This document shows, piece after piece, positions 1 through 8,499 of a stretch of 19,063 nt of DNA. A program made the position numbers and the translations under genes. The stretch spans positions 1 to 19,063 of the forward strand of contig JAGMVK010000038.1 in assembly GCA_020747065.1 (NCBI GenBank), read 5' to 3'. This DNA comes from Cadophora sp. MPI-SDFR-AT-0126. Its lineage: Eukaryota; Ascomycota; Leotiomycetes; Helotiales; Ploettnerulaceae. Under the pieces are notes generated by a model. The model was not told the origin of the DNA and made no database searches. It saw nothing but the letters and a program-made list of their open reading frames with translations. The stretch's first letter is position 1, and each line of letters opens with the position of its first letter.

Positions 1-499
1 ATTCGTAGGCTGTTTTCGGTACTAGTAGTATTCCAGACTGCATAACGCTACTAATGATCCAGTAGGTACTGCGTGTATTGTTTACTTATCTCTGAACTCT
101 TACCTCCATAACGGTGTCCTACTACTTCTGGCCTAGTATTTTCGAGTACTCCTTCTCGACGTGTACTTTCAGAACGCTGTCTTCCTTCCGTGCCTTATAG
201 GTATAGACAAGTACAATACTATATACTATTAAGGATAGGTAGGAAGGGGAGAGGCTCAGAGCTATGGAGAGGGACCGCTAGCTCTACGAGTATCGCCTTC
301 GGCCGGGGGGCGAACGACCTAGGTAGCGTTGAAGATAGGCTACTATATACTAGCGGTAGCTTATAGTCTCAGTTAAGACGTAAGTGGTTCTTGAGTTCGC
401 GAGACAGTATAGCGGAGTTATGCTTAGTGCAGAAGAGGGTACCGAACTCGGGAAGATAAACAATACCCTCTCTAAGGGACTGCGACCGGAAAGTCATAG
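1..499 (-). pseudogene. RIP-degraded gene, C2H2/DUF3505-like N-terminus (runs off left edge)
   Basis: The minus-strand frame starting at an ATG near 499-497 reads to the left edge with only a handful of stops (one TGA, then TAG or TAA codons), all explained by C-to-T or G-to-A change at Q or W codons. About ten residues in comes YLPEFGTLFC-TKH-NSAI-LSRELKNHLRLN. This resembles the N-terminal 'YLPEYxVLxCxxH...LxxHLRxxH' pattern of fungal zinc-finger proteins of the DUF3505 type, which often sit near or inside mobile-element genes; the last zinc-binding His is not evident. A second Cys pair (C-T-C) follows about 60 residues later. The frame is also open upstream of this ATG to about 760, so the start is a choice made from the motif. 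A plus-strand frame over the same bases carries about three times as many stops and no motif. Family assignment is moderate; function is unknown. Confidence 0.5.
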
Positions 500-828
500 C
501 ATCCAGGACATGACCTGTGAGATGTGTATGCGTTTGAAAGGTCTACTAGAGACGCGTCGCGTCCGACAGTACGTTAATGAAGACATGAGCCGCGTGCGCG
601 GGCGTGGGCCGAGGCGCTAGTATAGTCTTACTAGGTGACTGGGGAAGATTAGCATAGCGGATAGCGAAGCTAATCGCGTTTGCAATTGAGTGGAGGTTTA
701 ATATTACTCATATGTAGGAGAGCTGTTCCGGGTTAGAGCGCAATTACCTTAGTGGGAATGACTACGGCAGCCCATTGTAGGTCGAAGTACAATTTGGCGG
801 AATTTGGTATCCTCGAAGGGCAATAAAA
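500..828. other. Spacer between degraded gene and T-poor tract
   Basis: Mixed-composition sequence with no recognisable domain on either strand. It would be the upstream (promoter or 5' leader) side of the minus-strand C2H2-like gene. The minus frame of that gene remains readable through here with few stops, so part of it may be coding. No clear TATA box or other regulatory site could be assigned. Confidence 0.3.
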
Positions 829-865
829 ACCCCTCCCCTTGAACCCTTCACCAATCCCAACCCCC
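829..865 (-). other. Minus-strand G-run cluster (candidate G-quadruplex)
   Basis: The + strand here is C/A-rich, so the minus strand carries runs of 5, 3, 3, 4 and 4 G separated by short loops, which fits the usual G-quadruplex pattern apart from one nine-base loop. It lies directly beside the GAAA microsatellite. The G-rich strand switches from minus here to plus in the following tract. Confidence 0.45.
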
Positions 866-869
866 ACAC

Positions 870-947
870 AAAAAGAAAGAAGAAAGAAGAAAGAAAGAAA
901 AAGAAAGAAAAGAAGAAAGAAGAAAGAAAGAAAGAAAGAAAGAAAGA
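870..947 (+). repeat. GAAA/GAA polypurine microsatellite
   Basis: An uninterrupted A/G tract of about 78 bases built from GAAA and GAA units, ending in six to seven clean GAAA copies. It forms the left end of the T-free region. A polypurine tract of this length with mirror symmetry can form triplex (H-) DNA, which is general knowledge about such tracts and not shown here. Confidence 0.9.
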
Positions 948-1302
948 CCCCGAGGCGAGCGGCCCCAGCGGGGCCCGGGGAAACGGAGCGGGAGCGAGGG
1001 GAGGGGAAAAGAAGCGGAGGGAACCGGGGCGAGGGAAGCGCCGAACCGGAGGCGAAGAACGCGGGGGCCGAAGAAAAACCCGACGGGCGAACGCCGGGGA
1101 GACCGGGGGGGAACGGCGACCCCGCGGCGCGACCCCGGGACGGAAACCGGCGGCGGGCGGCCCACGGGAGAGCGCCGCGCGCGCCGCGCGGGGGCGGGGA
1201 AAGGGCGGGGGAACGGGCGGCGAAGGCCGGGGACGGGGACGAGCGCGGGGGAGGGGGAGGACGCGCGGGAAACGACGGACGCGGCGACGGCGCGGGGCGG
1301 CC

Positions 1303-1376
1303 GGGCGCCGGGGCGCCGGGGCCGGGCGCCGGGGCGCCGGGCGGCGCTGGCGGGGGCGCCGGGCGCGGGGCGCCGG
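1303..1376 (+). repeat. GGCGCC-based short tandem repeat
   Basis: Irregular tandem units of 8-12 bases built on GGCGCCGG contain six GGCGCC palindromes (starting 1304, 1312, 1325, 1333, 1355 and 1369) plus one variant, GGCGCT at 1343-1348. The variant base is the only T in the first 1.2 kb of the tract. This is the clearest internal repetition in an otherwise non-periodic tract. Confidence 0.7.
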
Positions 1377-1781
1377 GGAAAACGCGACGGACACCCGGGC
1401 GGAACGGACGCGGGCGGCCCCCGAGAGGCCGGCGGGAAACCCGCCGAACGGCGGCCGCCGGGAGACGAGACCGACGCGCGCGCCGCGACGACCGCCCGGC
1501 CCGAACGCGAACGCGCGGGCGGGGGGCGGGGCGAAGGGAGCCGCCCGCGGGAAACGGGCGGGAAAGAAGAACCCGACGAACCGGAACGCGAAAGGGGGAG
1601 CCGGGGGAAGGAGGAAGGACGGGGAGGAGAAGCGGAGGAGAAGGAGGAGGCCGGGAGGAAGGACGGGGGCGGGGGAAGCGGCGAGGACGCCCGAGGGCGA
1701 AAGGCGGAGGAGGGGACCCGAAAACGCGAGGGGAGGGGGAGAGAGACGGCGCGGGGCGGAAGAAGGGCGCGGGGCAACGAC

Positions 1782-1807
1782 GGGGCCGCGGGGGGCGGGG
1801 GGCGGGG
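1782..1807 (+). other. Strong G-quadruplex candidate
   Basis: Four G runs of lengths 4, 6, 6 and 4 are separated by loops of four, one and one bases (CCGC, C, C). It is the densest of many G-run clusters in the T-free tract. A G-rich non-template strand of this kind is also expected to favour R-loops if transcribed from left to right. Confidence 0.6.
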
Positions 1808-2579
1808 AGAGGCCAAGGGACGGGGCGAGGAAAACAGGGGACGGGCGGGACGACGACGCGGAAAAACGCCCGCGGGCGGACGCGGCGGAAGGACGCGACG
1901 GGGACCCCGAACGGCGACGCGGGGGCGAACGCGAAGGGGACCGGCCGGGCGGCGGCAACCGGGCGGCCCAAAAAACAACCGCGGGGGGCCGGCGGCGGCG
2001 GGAACCGCGGGGAGGGGAAAAAGAGCCCGAGGGGCGGAGACGGAGGAGGACGAGCCGCACGCACGACGCACGGACCGACGGAGGAGGAGAGAACGGGTGG
2101 GGGCACCGCCGGCCCGGACGGGACGGAACCGGACCGGGAGGGAGCGAGGCGGGCGGGCGGGCAGGCACGCGGCGGGGACCCGGGGGAGGGAGGGAGGAAG
2201 GGGAAGGCCGGGAGCGCGACCCGGAAAGCGGAAGGAGAACGCCCGGGGAGCCGCGGACGGGGAACGAGCGGACGGCGCGGGGACGGGAGAGAGCGCCGGG
2301 AGGCCGCGGCGAAAAGACCCGGGCGGGCGGAGGGACGCGGGGCGGTGAAAGCCGACCGCGGGCGGGGGACCCGGACGAGGGCCGCCGGGCGGAGGAGGCG
2401 GAAAGGGAGGCGGGAGACCGGGGAGAACGGACGAAGCCGGGAGCGTAGACTCGCCTTTGAACCATCCTTCTTTTCTAACTCATAGTCCTCGGGAGAACTT
2501 ATCTTCTTTAATCTATTAACTTCTTTTCTAATCTACTCTCTTTCCAATTGCTCTCCTTCTTCCCTATAGGGTCACAATT

Positions 2580-2592
2580 AGCGCTTCGCGCT
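2580..2592. repeat. Small GAA/TTC-loop hairpin
   Basis: AGCGC-TTC-GCGCT is a perfect five-base stem with a three-base loop; read on the minus strand it contains GCGAAGC, the sequence known to form an unusually stable DNA mini-hairpin. The same stem-loop type recurs in the satellite at 13,337-13,740. A CCCTATAGGG palindrome (2562-2571) lies ten bases away. Confidence 0.5.
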
Positions 2593-2650
2593 TATAGGTT
2601 CGAGTTAGTTCTTATAATCTTAACCCTATTTTAAATAATAATAGCAGCTT

Positions 2651-2669
2651 AGTATTAGGATCTAATACT
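2651..2669. repeat. AGTATTAG-N3-CTAATACT palindrome, copy 1
   Basis: A perfect eight-base inverted repeat (AGTATTAG/CTAATACT) around a three-base centre (GAT). It is one of four near-identical copies, two inside the 3' part of the minus-strand gene and two in the divergent spacer. Confidence 0.5.
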
Positions 2670-2729
2670 ATTTATATACTCTATCCCTTCTACTGATGAG
2701 CTTAATGCTATTATATATATATATCGATT

Positions 2730-2748
2730 AATATTAGGCCCTAATACC
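2730..2748. repeat. AGTATTAG-N3-CTAATACT palindrome, copy 2
   Basis: AATATTAG-GCC-CTAATACC: the same core, TATTAGGCCCTAATA, with changed outer bases, 61 bases from copy 1. Confidence 0.45.
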
Positions 2749-4809
2749 CTATGTTCTATACTATAGCTGGATAAGACTAAGCTTTATAAACCCTAACTTT
2801 TAATAATATCTAATATTCTTACAAACGAGTTCTATATTCTACTAATCCCCCTGTTCTTATTTACTAACATGTAAAATACTCGTATAATCCGCGCTACTTT
2901 AATCCCCTCCTACTAAATCCCCTAACGGAACTACTTATACACTTCCGCTTGCTTGGTTCATACTACTTCATCTCTTTCTATCTAATTCCCAAATATTACC
3001 TATTCTTTGTTATATTTATTTATTAATATTGTTATGATTGCGAGAACTAATATCCTAAAATATTGATATCATTGCCCTAGCTTCTCCTTCCCTCCCACTT
3101 CTATACTAATATACTATTGCTAATATATTGCTTATAGAACCCTATATAATGAATAACTTCCCCTACCCCTAAAACCACCTAATGCTGCAATATACTATTG
3201 TATAATAGTAACCTAGTTAATGATCTTAACTGTGTTATGCTACTAATAATCCAATATCTGGTGTATCTTACCCCTGAAATCCCCGGCTAAATAATACGCT
3301 AGGTATATTTAATACTACTTCTCTAACTATTTCTCTAAATAGTCTAACCTCGATTATACTGTCCTATTATACTAACATGTAATCTAGTACTAGAATAGAC
3401 TATTACTCTTGTCACCGCTTTAGTTATTATTAGTAGTCCTAGTTATAGTACTAGGTTCTGGTAATTCTAAACTATTATTAATACCTTCTGATCTTTTTTT
3501 AATTATCTAATCAAAAATAGGGGAACTGCTAGGCAATACTACATTATCGTTCTAGCTATTAGGCTCTATCTTACTATTATTTTAACTACTTTTTATTACT
3601 ACTTTACTATCCTTAACTACGATATCCTCTTTTATCGCTTTATACTCCTTTATTCCCTTCCCCTAAACCCCGGATTAGAATCCTAATACCTGCTATTCTT
3701 AGAATTGATACCTACTATCCTACTATCCTTAAATTTAGACTGCATTTTTTCGCTTCCGCTTCTTAGCCCTCTACTTCCGACTAGAACTGCTATTTATACA
3801 ATTAATGAGCCTAATAACTTCTCCTTTATCATTATCTGCAACCTTACTACTTTAAACCCCGTTATTACTCTTACTAATCTTAATCTTGCTTAATCCTTCT
3901 CCTTTGTAATTATCTATTACCTTATTACTTTTCTTATAATTCCTATTATTACTCCTATTGACCTTAATCTTGCTTAAATCTCCTTCGCTATTCTCTACTA
4001 TATCCTTATTACTCTTTTGTAATCTTCATCCTAATTGTTATTTAACGCATTAAACACCTTTTCTTTATTATTAATTACCTTTTCCTTAACCTATATTATT
4101 AACAATGACTTTAATACTATTATTAACGACTTTTTTTTAACAACCTTATTCCCTACTTCTTCTTTTTCCTTATCCCTGGCTTTACCTACGCTAACTTCCT
4201 TAACCTTATTATTTCCTATATTTGTACTAGCATTAATAATACCCTTATTATCTCTCAAACCTAATCTACTTGTACTCTCTTTCTTCTCTTTAATTCTAGT
4301 ATTCATATGATTATCCTCTCTCTTATTCTTATCTATTACCTAATACTATTATTAATGATCTTAAAACTATAACTGCAATTAGGCCGCTTTTAAATAATTT
4401 ATTATCGCTTACCCTTTACTACTTATACTCCTTGTTCCTATATACCTTCATGCGTTTCCGGTTACTGGATTTGAATGGGTATATTCGGCATTAGTACCCA
4501 TTAATCACTAAAATAATTAGCTATAGTCTGGACCTGTCCTCAGGTAACTAGATCATCGAAAAATCATAATCCCAACTAAATCCCTTGATATACTTCTGCA
4601 CTCGTTCGCGGTCATATAACAGGGTCTTATATTAGACACGTAAATGCTTACTAAACGCGCGTGACTAGACGATCTTACGGCACTTATTATATAGGTAAAT
4701 AAATACTTAAAACGCGACATTCACTTGGATTTAAATCTTCTAATTTGGGCGGAATATTTATAGGGCACTAATTATTCATATTAAATACGTTATGTAAAGT
4801 AGAACTCTT

Positions 4810-4828
4810 AGTATTAGGCCCTGATACT
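4810..4828. repeat. AGTATTAG-N3-CTAATACT palindrome, copy 3
   Basis: AGTATTAG-GCC-CTGATACT, with one mismatch in the right arm, in the divergent spacer. Confidence 0.5.
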
Positions 4829-4873
4829 GTTCGTGTTCACGCTTGCTACCTGCTCTTACGTGACCCTGGCAAT

Positions 4874-4892
4874 AGTATTAGGCCCTAATATT
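4874..4892. repeat. AGTATTAG-N3-CTAATACT palindrome, copy 4
   Basis: AGTATTAG-GCC-CTAATATT, 64 bases from copy 3 and matching the spacing between copies 1 and 2 (about 60-80 bases). It lies just upstream of the plus-strand frame. Confidence 0.5.
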
Positions 4893-4920
4893 CGCCTACG
4901 ACTGCCATTTACCCCTACTA

Positions 4921-7218
4921 ATTTATTATTATACAATTAGTAGTAATATAAAAACTTCCCTATATCTCATGCTATTACCCTTAACTTTTGGATACTATAA
5001 CTAAGCCTATAAAACTGTATAAGATCCTTTGACTTATAGTTGTAAATGCCCTTATATTATTTACTATAAAAACTTATATAATAAAGAGTTTAAATTTCCT
5101 TAAAGCTAAAAGAAATTATAATTATATGACTATAGTATATCAGCTGCTATTATATATTAAACAGATCTATATTATACTGCATTTCCAAAGCCTACTATTT
5201 TGTCTTTACTTTATATCGCACTTGCTAATGATACTGTGCTCGCCCTTAATGCCGTACCCTATACCGCTAAGCGTATGACTTCCTCTGCTCTTAAGCGCGA
5301 GTATCGATTATTACTTAATTATAAAGGAATTTATACTACTAGTCTAGTCATATGTACTGCCCTAGCTGACTAATACAAGTAAGCTAATTATCAGGACTAG
5401 GATTTTCCAAGTTAGTTGGTTTTAAGGCTTTAACTTAGGCTAATAAAGATATTCTTTCAGAGTTCTGCGGATATTTAGGGGAATCTTACTAAGACGATTT
5501 ATTAAAATAGTAGTTTATAAGCTACGAATCTTTAAGAGGCTCTAGATCCCTAGGGAGTCTATATTAAATAGCGGTGTATGACTCGTAACGTGAATTTGCA
5601 ACTATTGTAAGTATATCTAATATAAATTAGTTATCAGTAATTCAAACGCCTTGTAAGTGTAATAGATGTTATATTCCTAGTTCAGTATAACCTAGTTGTC
5701 TCGATAGATAATGCGAATATATATAATATTAGCTAAGCATTAGCTAAGTATAATAGCCTAGGTATCTTACTAGCCTAGGCCGTTAGTAAAAAATCGTATA
5801 AGAGTCTATAAATCCGGGAAGTTGAGGGCTTTCCTAATTATAAGTCAAGTATTAAGTAGCCGGTGGCAAAATACTGGCTGCGCCTCTAAAGTCGCTTATA
5901 TAAGATAAGACGTTTACTACTAAAGTTAAACTCGCTCTTCTATCTAAGGTAAGCTTCGCGAAAAGCTGACGAGACATAGGCTACGAGTGTATAGCAAGTA
6001 CTTAGATAGCTTAAAAGTAATATATATAAGCCGGCGTAGTAGATAATTCGACTAATAATCTCTAAAGGCGCTTGAGTTATGCGTGTGTAGAAAGAAGTAA
6101 ATGTTAGTGATAATATTAAAGCTATAGTAAATTAGCGTTGTATGGAAAATAAAGAAATTGCATTATAGAGATAAGGGAGTGAGTATATATTAATAAGTAT
6201 AGTTACACTGAATTTTTTTGCTTTTAAGTTATTAACTAATTATTAGTAAGGAAGATATTTATTAACAAGCGTGAAAGCTTATACTAGAATTGTATAAGAA
6301 TATTTATATTAATAGATTATAGAGTTCTTTAAATAAACTCCTAACCTTAACCTCTAAATCCTAATACTCTAGATTATGATTCCTAAAAACTATTAAGGGC
6401 TAGGTTAAATTCCTAATATACTAGAATTACTACTTATATTATTCTACTAATCCTATAGTATACGCTTCGGATATCTCTACTAAACTGACTTTAGAATACC
6501 TATCTAACGGCATTTGTTTTATTTAATTAGCTGCTTACTAGCTTATTTTTCCAACAAGAGTACCTCCTTTATATAGACGAATAATATATTACTAATCATA
6601 GCCTAAGTACAAAGCACCTTATACGAATACTACATAGCTAGAAAGCTAAGCAGGTCCTAAATATACTAAAAAGACAAATTCAATAAAACCACTTCGCTAT
6701 CCTGCGAACTATGCTATATAAGACTCCTTTAGTATATGCATATAAGTATTTAAATCAGTAGCTATGTAAAGAAATACCTAATTACTATAAGCTAGACACG
6801 TCTTAATACCTATAGACCTAATATTACAGAGAGGCTTAGAAAAGTATACCTCTTTATAGTTTAAATATAGTATAGTATTAAGATATAGAGATCCTAATTA
6901 TTACTTAGATATACTATTATAGTATTATAATTCAATTATTATATAGAGATATTATCGTAAATCCAAATATCTTTATCTTACTCTAAAATCTGTATAATTT
7001 ATTAATTTCCTTACATATGCAAAGGACTTGGCCTATAAACTAATTAATCCTAATAAAATACCTATAGAACCTTTATATAAACTAATTAGATTATACTAAA
7101 GAGATTGCGAGTACCCTTATTCTATACTATTAACTACACTGGATTATTTACTTTTCAATTATTCCTTAAGTCCGTAATTACTTCTCGGATATGTCGCTAC
7201 CCCTTGCAAGAGAGCAAG
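4921..7218 (+). pseudogene. Long RIP-inactivated gene of unknown family
   Basis: The first plus frame is readable without a shift from about 4,921 to 6,190, where the second takes over to about 7,218; a poly-T run at about 6,212-6,218 is a plausible place for the shift. Stops are frequent but nearly all TAA or TAG where CAA or CAG would read on. Readable stretches include YIALANDTVLALNAVPYTAK (5,212-5,271), a basic helical stretch KYWLRL then SRLYKIRRLLLKL (about 5,870-5,930), and, in the second frame, LAYKLINPNKIPIEPLYKL (about 7,030-7,090). Together this gives more than 750 codons. I see no reverse transcriptase YxDD, DDE/DDD, Walker or helicase motif. Size, repetitive setting and RIP damage suggest a gene carried by a repeated element, but this is inference. 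Confidence 0.6.
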
Positions 7219-8340
7219 ATTTAGTTGAATAAAGGAATTCCATTGAGTATGAATCTAGGGATTACGATAGATATTATGAATTAGATTTTAGTAATTATGG
7301 TAATGAATAACTAGTTGTAATACTAAAGAGGATATTTCTTATACATCTTACAATTATGCTCTTCTAATATAGATAAGTAGAGTGCTAAGACTAAACTTAT
7401 ACTGCTCGAGTACTATCATATAATAATAGTAAAAAATCAATTGCTACCTATTTATTTTCTTATGAAGCTACATATCCTACATTACCTTTTAAGTAAGACT
7501 ACGCTCCTGTGCGTTTAGCTGCAAGTTGTGTTATACTTATATAAAGAAGACTACCACTATCTAATGGGGTATTCTACTAGCAGATGACTACCTAATCAAG
7601 TAGGTAAAAATATAATTTAAGTTAACAAAGACAAGTAAGAGTTAAGAGTACTTAGATAAGGTAGTCTTGGCGGGTAATATAACATCCAAGAATATCTGAG
7701 ACTAACTTAGCACCTGACTAAGGGTCCGTAGGGTAGACGAGAAATCAGATATTAATTTACTATATTAATACCCTATATAATATAATAACTGTTATTATAC
7801 AAGTAAGACTATACTCTTAAGTAATACATATAATATTATTAAGAATCTATTTTTAAGGCAAATAAAACTAAGTATAATGATTATTAATAAATAATATTCA
7901 ATTGTTCTATATAGAATCCGAGAAAATTTTCTAATAGTACTAAAAAAGCTTAAACTGGATTAGAGCAGCTACTATAACCCTAGCTTCCTAAATTGCCTTA
8001 CTTCTACTAAAGCTTGTTTTTCTACTATAGTAGGTAAGAAAGTCGTTAATAAGCTTAAATCTCTGCTAAAAGTACTCAATTAATTACTTAATTGCGTTAA
8101 TATAACATTTACTAAGGTCAAATCTTCTAATTTAGGCAAGATTTTATGGGGTACTAGTGGTTCATATTGAATATACTATATGGAGTGGAACTCTTATACC
8201 CTATGTAAAAGTAATATCTAAAGTAGTAGTATCATACTCATATATACTAGCTAGTATAGTAACTGCTTTCCTAATCTATATCCCAATAGATATTGAACTT
8301 ACTTGGACTAAGTAAGTAATGAAAGAGTTAATAGCTAATT
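7191..8340 (+). pseudogene. RIP-degraded frame, possible continuation or second gene
   Basis: An ATG at 7,191 overlaps the end of the preceding frame by 28 bases and opens a third plus frame starting MSLPLAREQDLVE, then an acidic, tyrosine-rich stretch with several Glu codons and TAA stops at likely CAA sites. This is readable to about 7,610. From 7,622 the coding signal moves to another frame (VVLAGNITSKNI, then RVRRVDEKSDINLLY) and continues to about 8,340. The changes of frame could be old introns, small deletions or two overlapping genes; I cannot separate these. No known domain is recognised. Beyond 8,340 the same frame stays formally readable, but the opposite strand gives a better protein there. 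Confidence 0.45.
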
Positions 8341-8499
8341 AAACTACTCTTTCTAAAATCGTATTAAATGGATTTTTATATGTATAGCACTAGATATCCT
8401 AATATTATATATTAAATCCAAGTGTAAAGTATGTCTTGTAACCTTACTCTAGTTCTGTAATAATTAGTCCTTAATACCTACCTCTCGTTACCTAACGGT

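Larger units (their letters stand above)
856..2445. other. Nearly T-free (A/C/G-only) GC-rich tract of 1.6 kb
   Basis: In 1,590 bases the + strand carries T only at 1348, 2098 and 2346; T-free runs span 856-1347, 1349-2097 and 2099-2345. By eye G is over half of the bases, with C and A sharing the rest. Stop codons need T on the + strand and A on the minus strand, so all six frames are open almost throughout; the long proline/arginine- or glycine-rich reading frames here are a result of composition and should not be annotated as proteins. Splice donors (GT) on + and acceptors (AG) on minus are also nearly absent. The tract is packed with G runs (for example 1782-1807). Both flanks are RIP-affected, so it either escaped RIP or arrived later. 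Its origin is unknown; an assembly or base-calling artefact is possible. Confidence 0.9.
2465..4440 (-). pseudogene. RIP-inactivated gene of unknown family, NLS-like patch and internal repeats
   Basis: The minus strand holds one frame from about 4,015 to 2,465 and, after a probable one-base shift near 4,014-4,018, continues upstream to about 4,306 in another frame; the start is unclear. Dozens of stops are nearly all at TAG, TAA or TGA positions compatible with CAG, CAA or TGG. Near the N-terminus two imperfect repeats of about 28 residues share SNK-[DV]I followed by LSKIK (around 4,010-3,930 and 3,930-3,850). A basic patch, KKRKRK, lies near 3,750 and could be a nuclear localisation signal. 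Further on comes a coiled-coil-like segment, LDYLEK-QLEK (near 3,330), then a hydrophobic C-terminal half. Lys, Asn and Ile are probably inflated by G-to-A change. I do not recognise the family; a transposon-encoded accessory or gag-like protein is possible. The frame runs on without a shift into the T-free tract. Confidence 0.6.
4441..4920. promoter_or_regulatory. Divergent intergenic region between two RIP-dead genes
   Basis: The minus-strand gene to the left and the plus-strand frame to the right both point away from this spacer of about 480 bases, so it is the likely former shared promoter region. It contains several CpG-containing stretches (around 4,600-4,720) and two copies of the AGTATTAG palindrome. 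No core promoter element can be assigned after RIP. Apart from these palindromes I see no other feature in it. Confidence 0.4.

Noticed and set aside
384..620. 78-codon plus-strand frame with a GTG start
   Set aside because: The minus-strand frame over the same bases fits a C2H2-like motif and is longer with fewer stops; the plus frame upstream and downstream has many stops.
733..2485. Very long open reading frames on both strands (up to 567 codons), rich in Pro/Arg/Gly/Ala
   Set aside because: The region has no T on + and no A on minus, so stop codons cannot occur in any frame; overlapping frames are equally open, and residue content follows base composition.
3705..4310. Short plus-strand frames rich in Leu, Ile, Ser and Thr
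   Set aside because: They lie antisense to the minus-strand degraded gene; pyrimidine-rich bases make such hydrophobic frames by chance.
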